Shown here piece by piece: positions 8,073-15,947 of a DNA stretch of 64,000 nucleotides (positions are counted from its first letter, which is position 1; the number at the start of each line of letters is the position of its first letter). Source of the stretch: Gammaproteobacteria bacterium (GTDB lineage Bacteria; Pseudomonadota; Gammaproteobacteria; Steroidobacterales; Rariloculaceae). The position numbers were made by a program, and so were the translations under genes. The stretch covers positions 43,923 to 107,922 of the forward strand of contig JAJEFE010000095.1 in assembly GCA_022820625.1 (NCBI GenBank), written 5' to 3'. The notes under the pieces were generated by a model. That model worked only from the letters and a program-made list of their open reading frames with translations. It was not told the origin of the DNA and made no database searches.

Positions 8073-9740
8073 TCACGGTACCAATTGCGCATTCAGACCG
8101 ACGGCCCATCCAGCCAGCCAGTCGTCCCCGCTGTTTGCGCCGCCGAGGTAGGTCGGCGTCCTGAAGATGCCGCCGAGGCTCGACGCGTCAAAAAGGGTCA
8201 CGGTGACCGCAGCGCCCGTTGAGTCCTGAATGCTTCCCAGCGTCCTGTAGGCACGGGTACCCACGCCGCCGTCGAGCAGCATGGCCATGGGCAGGTTGTC
8301 GATGACATGGTTGTTGGCATTCCGGTTGTCGGTACCCACCGAGCCGGCCAGCCAGTCGTGCACATTGAAGTTGTCCCGATTTGTCTTGACCGGTTCGGTG
8401 CAGGCGATCAGGTTGCTGCTTGCCCGGCTGGTTCCGTCGAGCGCCGCGTCGCCGGTTTGCGGGCCTTCCGTGTCGTGCAACTCCAGGCACTCATTACTGG
8501 CCATGCCGTCGGCATTGGAGGTGATGATCGAGTTGTACATCTCGAAGAACGTGCCTTCACGGTAGAGCGGCCCTTCCGAGTCACCCTTGGAACTGGGATT
8601 GGTGCCGGCTCCCTCGTCGATGTTCGACGTGACGCAGGTCAGATTCGAAATGCGCAACTTGGTGGTGGGCGTGAAACCGTCGTCGCGATTCCCGCCGGTA
8701 TTGTCGCCTTCGATGCAGCGGTTGCCGCCGGAGGTGTGGACGACGACCGCGTACTGGATGTCGCCGTTGTAGCCCTCTGAGTAGTCGATGGAATCGTCGC
8801 CGACGTTCACGGCCACGATGTGATCCATGTTCACCGCGCCGCCGAACATCTCGAAACCGTCGTCCTGGGATGTGTACGTCTGCACGTGACTGATGGTGGT
8901 GCCGCTGCCGACCGCATTCAGCGTCAGCGCGTTGAGCTCGTCGCCGTCGACGACCTCGTAGCCCGCGTGCTTGACGACCACGTAGCGCAGCACACCCGAG
9001 TCTTCGGCATTGTTGTTCCCGCCATAGGTCGCCGGGCGTCCTTCAGCGGTGACGTGACAGTTGTGGACGTTGTTGGACGTTCCGTCAAAGTCGCTGGCGC
9101 CGGAGCCGGATCCCGTCGATGTGCCGTCGTGGCACTTGTTGGTTCGGCCATTGCCGTTGATCTGCAGTCCGCCCCACTGGCCGCGGTCGCTCTCGGTGGC
9201 CGTGTCCAGGATCGCGTCCTCGTCAGACGTAAACGTAATCGGATTACCCGCCGTGCCCTCCGCGAAAATCTGCGAACCTCGCGCGATCCGCACGTAGCTG
9301 TCCTGGGCCTCGAAAACCATGGTGTTGCCCGCAGCGATCGTCAGGCGCGTCCCCTCGCCCTCCTGGGGGATTCGCTTGCCGGTGGCGGCGGCGTTTACGT
9401 CGACGTCCTCGCCGATGTACAGGCTGTCTACGAAAATGTGCATGCCGCCGTTATCCAGCGCGGAAAAGGTGATGGCGCTGACGGTGATCGGACGCGTATC
9501 GCTCACGAACAGCGAGTCGTAAACGCAATTGCCGCCGGTGTGTTCGCCCTGAAATGTCTGGCCGGCTTCCGTATAGCTGGCGCAGGGGTTCTCGACCTCC
9601 ACGGCGCCCGTCGTCGTCGACGAATTGTCCGTGGACGTGGAATTGTCGACTGTGGTAGGACTCAGAACAATGTCGCCGCTGTCGCACGCTGCGAGCCCGG
9701 CGGCCAATGCAATCAGAGTCAGGACGTGCCTGTATTCCAT
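8073..9740 (-). CDS. Exported lipoprotein, probable right-handed beta-helix
   Basis: This 555-aa protein starts MEYRHVLTLIALAAGLAACD with a lipobox (LAAC), so it should be lipidated. A Ser/Thr/Asn-rich linker follows. The body is rich in Gly, Asn and Asp with segments such as GQWGGLQINGNG, ISHVQTY and LRYVVVKHAGYE, a pattern seen in parallel beta-helix proteins. The start is supported by AGGAG about 8 nt upstream of the ATG. It lies directly upstream of the TonB receptor and is probably its partner, perhaps a surface-exposed binding protein. The long leader upstream contains the repeat array at 9877-9942. I do not recognise an exact family. Confidence 0.8.
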   Translation of the reverse strand: MEYRHVLTLIALAAGLAACDSGDIVLSPTTVDNSTSTDNSSTTTGAVEVENPCASYTEAGQTFQGEHTGGNCVYDSLFVSDTRPITVSAITFSALDNGGMHIFVDSLYIGEDVDVNAAATGKRIPQEGEGTRLTIAAGNTMVFEAQDSYVRIARGSQIFAEGTAGNPITFTSDEDAILDTATESDRGQWGGLQINGNGRTNKCHDGTSTGSGSGASDFDGTSNNVHNCHVTAEGRPATYGGNNNAEDSGVLRYVVVKHAGYEVVDGDELNALTLNAVGSGTTISHVQTYTSQDDGFEMFGGAVNMDHIVAVNVGDDSIDYSEGYNGDIQYAVVVHTSGGNRCIEGDNTGGNRDDGFTPTTKLRISNLTCVTSNIDEGAGTNPSSKGDSEGPLYREGTFFEMYNSIITSNADGMASNECLELHDTEGPQTGDAALDGTSRASSNLIACTEPVKTNRDNFNVHDWLAGSVGTDNRNANNHVIDNLPMAMLLDGGVGTRAYRTLGSIQDSTGAAVTVTLFDASSLGGIFRTPTYLGGANSGDDWLAGWAVGLNAQLVP

Positions 9741-9876
9741 GGATTCAATCTCCTGTTGGACGGTAAAATTTCGTACCTGATAGAACTTGAAATTCAGGGG
9801 CTGGCCCTCATCGGAATCACCAAAAGAGCGGCAATTGAAGGCCGAAAACCCATGGGTGCACAGTAGAATCCTCAGG

Positions 9877-9942
9877 TTGAGGAAAGTTGACGGATAGATT
9901 GAGAGTTCTTGAGGGATTAATTGAGGATTCGTGACCGACTCA
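9877..9942. repeat. Array of 22-bp direct repeats, TTGA-N6-TTGA-N8, candidate operator
   Basis: On the plus strand TTGA occurs at 9877, 9887, 9899, 9909 and 9921, with alternating spacings of 10, 12, 10 and 12 bp. This makes two good 22-bp units and a third whose second half reads GTGA at 9931. Direct repeats spaced about 11 bp are typical of operators for OmpR/PhoB-family response regulators, whose dimers cover about 22 bp. The array lies in the divergent region between the lipoprotein/TonB genes and dgkA and could control either or both. It is not a perfect match to the E. coli Pho box (CTGTCAT repeats). Confidence 0.6.
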
Positions 9943-10328
9943 TGACGGAAATGTTGCAAACGGAACCCCCAAGGCGGGGAATACGGCGTTGGCCCAGGGC
10001 CTTCAGCTACTCGGTGGCCGGGCTGAGGGCTTGCTGGCACAAGGAGGCGGCCTTCCGCCAGGAGGCCGTATTCGCCGTGTTCATGATTCCCGGATCGTTC
10101 TGGCTGGGGACGACTGCCGTGGAGCGAATTCTGCTGGTCGGCTCAGTGCTGCTGGTTCTGATCGTCGAACTGGTCAACAGCGCTATCGAAGCGGTCGTGG
10201 ATCGGGTGAGTACGGACCCTCACAGCCTGTCGGGTTTTGCCAAGGACCTCGGGTCCGCGGCCGTGCTGTTGAGCCTGGTGACGGTATGGCTCACCTGGGG
10301 CCTGATCGCCTGGGAGCGATTTACCTAG
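9942..10328 (+). CDS. dgkA: Diacylglycerol kinase DgkA
   Basis: This 128-aa membrane protein phosphorylates diacylglycerol to phosphatidic acid, recycling lipid by-products. It has the small three-helix form: an N-terminal amphipathic region (FSYSVAGLRACWHKEAAFRQE), then hydrophobic helices. The signature VELVNSAIEAVVDRV holds the conserved Glu and Asn of the active site, and the following KDLGSAAVLLSL is typical. I chose the ATG at 9942; an ATG at 9951 is possible and no strong ribosome-binding site decides between them. A PAP2 phosphatase on the opposite strand follows, so two phospholipid genes lie tail to tail. Confidence 0.9.
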   Translation: MTEMLQTEPPRRGIRRWPRAFSYSVAGLRACWHKEAAFRQEAVFAVFMIPGSFWLGTTAVERILLVGSVLLVLIVELVNSAIEAVVDRVSTDPHSLSGFAKDLGSAAVLLSLVTVWLTWGLIAWERFT

Positions 10329-10358
10329 TCACGAATTCTCGTCCTACGGCGCAGGCTC

Positions 10359-10931
10359 CTAAGGCAGCACGGGAAACAGCACGCGATCCACGAGGACCAT
10401 CACTCCCAGGCTTGCGGTCGCCAGGACGCCGCCGACCACGCCCCCGGCGATGACGTCCGTGGGATAGTGCAGACCGAGCACGACACGCGAGAGAGCCACC
10501 AGGATTCCGAACGCGGCCAGCGGCAACAGCCATCCGGGGAAATGGTAGGCCAGCAGAATCGTGAACGACACCGCGTGCATCGTATGGCCGGAAGGAAAGC
10601 TGTATCGATCCAGCGGCGCGCCTGCCAGGTCGATGGAATCGTGGGTGATGTAGGGCCGCTCACGGGTTGCCAGATGCTTCAACATCTTGTACACGGCGAC
10701 TCCGACCAGGGCCATGATCCCGGTGTGCACGGTGGCCCAGACGCCAGCCCAACCGTAGAGAATTGGAAACAGCGCCAGCAAACCGTACCAGAACATGCCG
10801 TCGCTGATGCGGCTGACGAAGCGGAACAGATCGCCCAGCAGAGGCCTCCGCCGGATCCTGTTCAGCGCCTGGCAGAGCTTGACTTCCGCCTGATCGAACC
10901 ACGCCAGGGCGGGCCGTATGCGCTCTACCAT
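10359..10931 (-). CDS. PAP2-family lipid phosphatase (PgpB/undecaprenyl-PP phosphatase type)
   Basis: This 190-aa membrane phosphatase carries the three-part PAP2 signature: KHLATRERP (from K85), PSGH (113-116) and SRVVLGLHYPTD (148-159, with the catalytic histidine). Four to five hydrophobic segments surround these. Family members remove phosphate from phosphatidate, phosphatidylglycerol phosphate or undecaprenyl pyrophosphate, and sequence alone does not choose. It converges with dgkA, which makes a role in lipid phosphate turnover likely. Confidence 0.9.
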   Translation of the reverse strand: MVERIRPALAWFDQAEVKLCQALNRIRRRPLLGDLFRFVSRISDGMFWYGLLALFPILYGWAGVWATVHTGIMALVGVAVYKMLKHLATRERPYITHDSIDLAGAPLDRYSFPSGHTMHAVSFTILLAYHFPGWLLPLAAFGILVALSRVVLGLHYPTDVIAGGVVGGVLATASLGVMVLVDRVLFPVLP

Positions 10932-11096
10932 CGAGGTGCCTTCGGTGCAGTGCGTGCCACGCGTACTTCTCCCTCCGCCATGGTGCGCTCAACCTAGTTT
11001 CAGGGCAGGCTTGCTGCGCCGCGCCCATGGCCCTCTAGTCTCGCTCCGGGTGCAATCGCATGTCAAACGCCAAAACCGGCGCCTGACTGCAATTAC

Positions 11097-11126
11097 TTTG
11101 TGCGCGTTTCCTTTCGCTATACAATG
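11097..11126 (+). promoter_or_regulatory. Promoter of tRNA-Leu(UAA)
   Basis: A -10-like TATACAAT (11118-11125) lies 13 nt before the mature tRNA 5' end. The whole 30-bp block, starting TTTGTGCGCGTTT, is repeated with 26 of 30 matches at 12900-12929 in front of a decayed tRNA-Leu 5' end. That conservation supports a promoter function. No good -35 consensus is visible at the usual distance. Confidence 0.6.
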
Positions 11127-11138
11127 TCGTCGCGAAGC

Positions 11139-11463
11139 GCCCGGGTGGCGGAATTGGTAGACGCAAGGGACTTGGCGAATTGAGCACTCAGGCCGGAAAC
11201 GCCTGTTTGAATGGAGTCAAATTCGGGGAAACCTCAGCGCATCGAGGCGGTGGCAATCCCGAGCTAAGCCCCGTTCCGCAACCGGATCGGGGAAAGTGTA
11301 GAGACTTGACGGCTCCTGCCTAACCCGTCCACGCGACGGTACGGCAAAGAGAAAGTCCAGACCACAAATGCGCCGTTCGCCGGCGCAGCAGCGAAAGCTG
11401 TAGCGGGTAAGAAAATCCCTCGGAGGCAACTCCATGCCGGTTCGAGTCCGGCCCCGGGCACCA
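11139..11463 (+). tRNA. tRNA-Leu(UAA) gene split by a group I intron
   Basis: Exon 1 (11139-11173) and exon 2 (11412-11463) join to a normal class II tRNA. The acceptor stem GCCCGGG pairs with CCCGGGC (11453-11459), the anticodon stem AGGGA pairs with UCCCU, and the loop CUUAAAA gives anticodon UAA. The variable arm is GGAG-GCAA-CUCC, the T stem is GCCGG/CCGGC, and the CCA end is encoded at 11461-11463. The break falls after U34, the site used by the cyanobacterial tRNA-Leu(UAA) group I intron. Without splicing no functional tRNA can form. A flavin oxidoreductase gene converges on it 12 bp downstream. Confidence 0.93.
11174..11411 (+). ncRNA. Group I self-splicing intron in tRNA-Leu(UAA)
   Basis: The 238-nt insert has the marks of a group I intron. 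P1 forms between exon CUU (11171-11173) and intron GAG (11182-11184), with a U-G wobble at the splice site. P7 pairs GACUU (11303-11307) with AAGUC (11353-11357). An AGC-GAAA-GCU tetraloop hairpin lies near the 3' end, and the last base is G (11411). From memory the core matches the Anabaena tRNA-Leu intron in several blocks: AUUGAGC, GGGGAAACCU, GGCAAUCCCGAGC, UAGAGACUUGACGG, AAGAGAAAGUCC and AGCGAAAGCUG. There is no internal ORF, so it cannot home by its own endonuclease. The size is similar to the roughly 250-nt cyanobacterial form. Confidence 0.92.
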
Positions 11464-11475
11464 GACCATCCGCCG

Positions 11476-12819
11476 TTACTCCTGCCAGTGACGGGCGATC
11501 AGGCGGCCGGTTCGGCGCCCGATCGCGCACGAGCAACCGGTTCCGGCGCCGCTCAGGTAATCTCCAACGTAGTAGATGTTCTTTGGCCCGGCCTCCTGGG
11601 TTGCGAGAAACTCGCGCACCTTGCGGATCTGTCCGGTCGGAAATTCCGGGGTGATGTAACCGTTGTACTGAACGACCGTCTCGCGAATCTGCTTGCCGAT
11701 TTCCGGGTATAGCTCGCGGATACAGTCGGTTGCAAAAGCCTCCAGATTCTCGCCGTTGTCCGCGATGTAGTGCTGCAGTCGTTCCGCCTTGATGCTGACC
11801 CACAGACGCGGCGGCTTGCCGTCCTTGTCCGGATCGCCCGGATAGAACTTGTAGAAGTTCAACGGTGTTTGGGTATCCCGCGTGAAATACAGCCCGTGGA
11901 CCTTGTCGACTTCATGGTTCAGTACGTATGTGACCATGCCGAATTGGCAGTACGGCACGCCGGCTTCGAAAAACCGCTGTTCCCATCGGGCCTTGTCCGC
12001 AACGATCTGCAAAACGCGGTTGCCGGGCGTGGCCATGATCACGATATCCACCTCGATCGATTCCCGGCCATCCGGCGTGTCGTAATGGATTCGCCTGCCC
12101 CGGCCGTTGTCCGACCGGACGATACGGGTGACGCGGGAATTCAGTCGAACGTCTAGCATGTTCGCGAGCGCACGTGTCAGAAAGCCGATGCCGTCCTTGA
12201 AACAGTAGCCGTCTCGTTCCTTGATGTAGGCCACCCGCGCGAGAAACACGGCCTTCGAAAGCTGCTCCATGTTGTACGCGAGGGCTACGTTGAACAGAGG
12301 AGAAACCACGTATTCGAGAAAATCCTTGCCGACCTTGCGCGTCAGGTATTCCGACAGGCTCTCGTCGTCGAAATCGGCGGCCGTGTGTATCAGGCACGGA
12401 TCGACCCGGCGCCGGGCCCGTCCGATATCGGGAAGGAGGGACGCCAGCCGCAACTTCGATCTCAGGCTCAGTACCGGCGACGTGAGCAACTCGTACCGGG
12501 TGGGGGCGTTGCTCATCGGGTACTGAACCTTGCCGTCCGTCGCGGTGCCGGTGCCGAAGCTGGAAAGCTTTTCCAGGCAATCGCCGTGCCCGAGTTCATC
12601 GCACAGGTCGAACATCTCGTGATACCAGGCATTCAGGCCACTGGCGCCGGTGATGTTCATGAACGACCCGACCTTTTCCTCAGCCATACGGCCGCCGGGC
12701 AAGTGCTTTTCTTCGAGCACCGTTACCGTAAACCCTGCCTTCTGGAGTTCGTACGCGGTCGACAGTCCGGCGATACCGGAGCCCACGACAACCGCATTTC
12801 TGGAAGACTTCCGGATCAA
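11476..12819 (-). CDS. FAD-dependent oxidoreductase, amine oxidase / protoporphyrinogen oxidase-like
   Basis: This 447-aa protein begins with a dinucleotide-binding fold, VVVGSGIAGLSTAYELQKAG, followed by the GGR motif (EKHLPGGRM) seen in flavin amine oxidases, phytoene desaturases and protoporphyrinogen oxidases. The C-terminus has YYVGDYLSGAGTGCSCAIGRRTGRLIA, the usual FAD-contacting end. The substrate is unknown. It lies between the intact split tRNA-Leu gene and its decayed partial copy, so it may have arrived by insertion between duplicated tRNA genes. It is transcribed towards the tRNA and away from the deacylase gene. Confidence 0.8.
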   Translation of the reverse strand: MIRKSSRNAVVVGSGIAGLSTAYELQKAGFTVTVLEEKHLPGGRMAEEKVGSFMNITGASGLNAWYHEMFDLCDELGHGDCLEKLSSFGTGTATDGKVQYPMSNAPTRYELLTSPVLSLRSKLRLASLLPDIGRARRRVDPCLIHTAADFDDESLSEYLTRKVGKDFLEYVVSPLFNVALAYNMEQLSKAVFLARVAYIKERDGYCFKDGIGFLTRALANMLDVRLNSRVTRIVRSDNGRGRRIHYDTPDGRESIEVDIVIMATPGNRVLQIVADKARWEQRFFEAGVPYCQFGMVTYVLNHEVDKVHGLYFTRDTQTPLNFYKFYPGDPDKDGKPPRLWVSIKAERLQHYIADNGENLEAFATDCIRELYPEIGKQIRETVVQYNGYITPEFPTGQIRKVREFLATQEAGPKNIYYVGDYLSGAGTGCSCAIGRRTGRLIARHWQE

Positions 12820-12899
12820 GGGATTCTCCGATTCAGCCGCCGCTCGACGTCGACATTCGACTCGGCTTCGACCGTTCCTACTCGTGCCACTGGCCGTAT

Positions 12900-12975
12900 T
12901 TTGTGCGCGTTTTCTTCCACTTTACAATGGGGCATCGCCCGGCACCGCGGTGGCGGAATCGGGGCGCAACGCAGG
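12900..12975 (+). pseudogene. Decayed copy of the tRNA-Leu promoter and 5' end
   Basis: Bases 12900-12929 match 11097-11126 at 26 of 30 positions, including TTTGTGCGCGTTT and TACAATG. About 20 bp further, GTGGCGGAAT (12950-12959) is identical to the tRNA-Leu D-arm region at 11145-11154 and is followed by a degenerate CGGGGCGCAACGCAGG. The D loop is shortened and no anticodon or 3' half follows, so this cannot be a working tRNA. The promoter part may now drive the deacylase gene starting at 12992. Confidence 0.6.
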
Positions 12976-12991
12976 CTGAGAGCGGGGAACG

Positions 12992-14500
12992 ATGATGAAA
13001 ACACTCACAGGAATCCATCGCCACCAAGGAACATTCTGCCTGGCCCTCGCGCTTCTGTGGGTCGAAACTCTTGGCTTGAGCGGCTGCACCGAGACACCAG
13101 CCCCGGAGTTCGATCTGGTCATTCTGGGTGGTCGTGTCATGGACCCCGAGACCGGGCTTGATGCCGTACGCAACGTGGGGATCGACGACGGCCGGATCGC
13201 CATGATCAGCGAGCAAAGTCTGGTGGGCCGGGACACGATAGAGGCTACGGGTCTGGTGGTAGCTCCCGGGTTTATCGATCTGCATGCGCATGGCCAGGAT
13301 CCCGTCAGTAACCGGCTCCAGGCACAGGATGGGGTGACGACGGCTCTGGAGATGGAAGTCGGGGTCTACCCGGTAGGTGCATGGCTGGCCTCCCGGGAAG
13401 GAACAGCGCTCATTCACTACGGCGCCACGGTTGGCCACTGGCCGGCTCGCGTCAAACTGGTGGATGGCCTGGACGTCGGGCACTGGCCGACAGTTTCGGC
13501 CGAGGAGGCCAGCCGGATGGACGCAGGGAACTATGCCTACGAGCCTCTCTCCGAAGATCGGATCGACGAGCTTGGCCAGCTGATGGAGACCGGATTGCAG
13601 GAGGGCGCTCTGGGTCTGGGTTTCGGGATCACCTACACGCCCGGAGCCTCCAGGCTCGAGATCATGAGGCTGTTCCAGCTGGCCGAGCGGCAGGGCGTAG
13701 CCGCATACGTCCACCTTCGCGCAGAAGACTCCGGCGGCATCCTGGGAGGTTTTCAGGAAGTCATCGCCCTGGCCGCCAGCACGGGAGCCTCCGTCCACAT
13801 CGTGCACTTGAACAGCAGCGCCGACGAGGAAGCCCGGGTAGCAATGGAAATGATACGCGGTGCAGTGAGCCGTGGCCTGGACATCACCACCGAGTCCTAC
13901 CCTTACACAGCGGGTTCGACCGCGATCGAGTCGGCCTATTTTGATTCCTGGGAGGGGCTGTCCGACGACGAGTACGGACGCCTCCAATGGGCTGCCACCG
14001 GAGAACGATTGACTGCCGAATCCTTCACCAGGTACCGGGAAGAAGGCGGCTGGGTGATCATCCACGGCCGCCAGGAAGACACCAACGAGTGGATCGTGGC
14101 CCAACCCGACGTCATCGTGGCCAGCGATGGCATCCCGTTTCTCTTTGGGCCCGCACATCCTCGCGGGGCCGGCACTTACGCCCGGGTGCTGGGGCATTAC
14201 AGCAGGGACCGCCAGGCGCTCACGCTGATGGACGCCCTGAGCAAGATGACCATCCAGCCGGCACGACGGCTGGAAGCCGTGGCGCCGGTGATGCAAGGGA
14301 AAGGAAGAGTGCAGGAAGGCGCCGATGCCGATCTGACACTCTTCGATCCTGCCCGTATTCTGGACCGCTCAACCTACACTCGGGGCGACATCCCATCCGA
14401 GGGAATCCAGCACGTGCTGGTGGGCGGAACACCCGTGGTCCGTGACGGTCAGTTGGTGGAGGGGGTCTTCCCCGGCCGGGCAATAACGGGCGCACCGTGA
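12992..14500 (+). CDS. N-acyl-D-amino acid deacylase family amidohydrolase, exported lipoprotein
   Basis: This 502-aa metal-dependent hydrolase would release D-amino acids from N-acyl forms. The N-terminus has a hydrophobic signal ending in a lipobox-like LSGC, so it is probably a lipoprotein. Family marks are GFIDLHAHG (first metal ligands), GVTTALEMEVG, GHWPARVKLVDG, the HIVHLNSS strand, TESYPYTAGST, and ASDGIPFLFGPAHPRGAGTY near the end, typical of D-aminoacylases. Two adjacent ATGs (12992 and 12995) are equivalent choices. The preceding DNA is a decayed tRNA-Leu promoter and 5' end. Neighbouring amidases suggest an accessory block for amide or peptide use. Confidence 0.85.
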   Translation: MMKTLTGIHRHQGTFCLALALLWVETLGLSGCTETPAPEFDLVILGGRVMDPETGLDAVRNVGIDDGRIAMISEQSLVGRDTIEATGLVVAPGFIDLHAHGQDPVSNRLQAQDGVTTALEMEVGVYPVGAWLASREGTALIHYGATVGHWPARVKLVDGLDVGHWPTVSAEEASRMDAGNYAYEPLSEDRIDELGQLMETGLQEGALGLGFGITYTPGASRLEIMRLFQLAERQGVAAYVHLRAEDSGGILGGFQEVIALAASTGASVHIVHLNSSADEEARVAMEMIRGAVSRGLDITTESYPYTAGSTAIESAYFDSWEGLSDDEYGRLQWAATGERLTAESFTRYREEGGWVIIHGRQEDTNEWIVAQPDVIVASDGIPFLFGPAHPRGAGTYARVLGHYSRDRQALTLMDALSKMTIQPARRLEAVAPVMQGKGRVQEGADADLTLFDPARILDRSTYTRGDIPSEGIQHVLVGGTPVVRDGQLVEGVFPGRAITGAP

Positions 14501-14514
14501 TCCTGAAGTTCGGA

Positions 14515-14626
14515 GACGATGTATTGTTCTCGTCGGTCGGCGTCAATTGCCTGCCGATTTCTCTCGACAAGGCCGCGACGTACCAGGCGTTGCGCAAGTA
14601 GGTTGTGGAATGCGAGCCGACGTCCC
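14515..14626 (-). pseudogene. Remnant of a Rieske-type aromatic oxygenase (N-terminus only)
   Basis: Read on the minus strand, 14543-14601 encodes YLRNAWYVAALSREIGRQL, which closely matches the N-terminus of Rieske ring-hydroxylating or demethylating oxygenases. The similarity stops after about 20 residues, and no Rieske CxH motif or catalytic domain follows before the end of the deacylase gene. It sits directly downstream of the CMD-family gene on the same strand, so it may once have been the next gene of that operon. A chance match is possible but unlikely at this length. Confidence 0.5.
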
Positions 14627-14628
14627 GG

Positions 14629-15201
14629 TCAGTCGTAATAGCCAATTTCGTCACCGTCCGTCGTCACGCCCAGACCGTTCAGGAGGCGATTCGAGTAATT
14701 GAAGTATGCCACGACCTGGTTGACCTCGAGAATCTCTCCATCGCTGCAACCGGAGTCGCGCAAGCGCTCGACATCGCGACGTGCCATCTGCCCTACCCTG
14801 GTCGTCAGCTTCTCCGCATAACGCAGGAGTTCCAGTTCCCGGCCGCTGAAGACACGCTCCGGCCTTCCGGCCTGAAGCGCCTCGAGGATGGCATCGGCCC
14901 GATCCTGGTCGCCGAGCAATCGCCGGGCATTGGCAAAATGATGCGTGAGGCTGTATGCGCAGTCGTTCCTGATGCTGGTATAGGACGCAACGACTTCAAG
15001 GAACCAGCCCGGAAGCGTGTTGTCGGGGTGATGCAGGACGCTTTTATACAGTTCGATGTGGCCATGCATCGTATGCGGCCGCAATGAGTGCGCCTTCATG
15101 ACGTTGTCGACCGTGCCGTGAGGCGTTTTCGCCCGTTCGTACATCTCCCCGAGCGCACCCGTGGCGTCGCGAATTTCAATGGTCTTTATCCAGGCAGTCA
15201 T
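14629..15201 (-). CDS. Carboxymuconolactone decarboxylase/AhpD-like protein
   Basis: This 190-aa all-helical protein is of the peroxidase-related CMD/AhpD type. The start MTAWIKTIEI was chosen over a 15-residue longer frame. The region matching the AhpD redox motif reads NDCAYSLTHH: C81 and H88 are present, but the position of the second cysteine is S84. A standard CxxC thiol peroxidase reaction therefore seems unlikely and another activity should be considered. It is the last intact gene of a run with an amidase and DUF6152-like genes (minus strand, 19057 downwards). Confidence 0.8.
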   Translation of the reverse strand: MTAWIKTIEIRDATGALGEMYERAKTPHGTVDNVMKAHSLRPHTMHGHIELYKSVLHHPDNTLPGWFLEVVASYTSIRNDCAYSLTHHFANARRLLGDQDRADAILEALQAGRPERVFSGRELELLRYAEKLTTRVGQMARRDVERLRDSGCSDGEILEVNQVVAYFNYSNRLLNGLGVTTDGDEIGYYD

Positions 15202-15206
15202 GGCAT

Positions 15207-15947
15207 TTACTCCGCGTCCCTGGCCTCTTCGATGTACGCGCCGCACTCATACTCGAGAATCTGGATATTGCTTTCCTGGCGGCGGTAAAGGGGCATGCTC
15301 ATGGTCCAGGGCCTTGAGAACACCTTCGGATCCTCGATCGTCGCCTCGTACCGCATGTGATCGGGCCCCGTAAGCGTGTAACGCTCCACCACGTGCAAGT
15401 CCTCGCTGTGGAAGTTGCCCGACCGGTCGAACCACGTCCGATCCGTGAAATGAACGACATCCACAACCAGCGTGTCACCCTCCCAATGGGCGCGTGAGTC
15501 TCCCATCCACCACTGGATGGGCCCTGGCGGATGTTCGCTGTCGATGTAGATGTTGCGGAACACGTGGGAATACTCGTAGAGCATCGTGACCTGATTCGCC
15601 GTTTGAACGATCTGAAACGGGTATGGCAGGTATGTGATTCGCGGAACGCCGACCATGAAGCATTTCGCCTCCGGATCTTCCGCAAGACGGTTCTCGTAGT
15701 TCTCCCAACGCTGAGCCAGGGCCTCCGGGAGGTACGGAAGCTCGTTGCCCTCCACAACCCCCTGCCCCGCCGGCACACCGAGTTCGGCGCCATGATCCTG
15801 GATATCCCGGTTGGCCGTGTTGAGCGCCTGCCAGACGCCTCTGAGATCCGGTCGGCCGTCGGCCATGCGGGGGATGTCCTGAGCCGAGACGTTCGAAGCG
15901 CAAAGCGGGATTGCGATCGCCAGGGCAACCGAGGCGACGCGGCACAT
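15207..15947 (-). CDS. Exported protein of unknown function, DUF6152-partner family (short member)
   Basis: This 246-aa protein has a signal peptide (MCRVASVALAIAIPLCASNVSA). It belongs to the same family as the proteins at 16416-17330 and 20607-21533 and the C-terminal half of 43275-44297. Shared marks are GRPDLRGVW near the start, a cysteine before a PFQIVQT strand, HWEGDTLVVDVV, VVERYT, and a second cysteine near the C-terminus (YECGAY). The two recurring cysteines may form a disulfide. Its ATG shares a base with the stop of the DUF6152-like gene upstream (TGATG), so translation is probably coupled. I do not know its activity. Confidence 0.7.
   Translation of the reverse strand: MCRVASVALAIAIPLCASNVSAQDIPRMADGRPDLRGVWQALNTANRDIQDHGAELGVPAGQGVVEGNELPYLPEALAQRWENYENRLAEDPEAKCFMVGVPRITYLPYPFQIVQTANQVTMLYEYSHVFRNIYIDSEHPPGPIQWWMGDSRAHWEGDTLVVDVVHFTDRTWFDRSGNFHSEDLHVVERYTLTGPDHMRYEATIEDPKVFSRPWTMSMPLYRRQESNIQILEYECGAYIEEARDAE

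Noticed and set aside
9877..9942. CRISPR array interpretation of the 22-bp repeats
   Set aside because: The units are contiguous without spacers, only about three in number and degenerate; they fit an operator array.
14498..14600. Plus-strand small frame overlapping the deacylase stop (ending TYQALRK)
   Set aside because: The complementary strand matches a Rieske oxygenase N-terminus, which explains the open frame as antisense.
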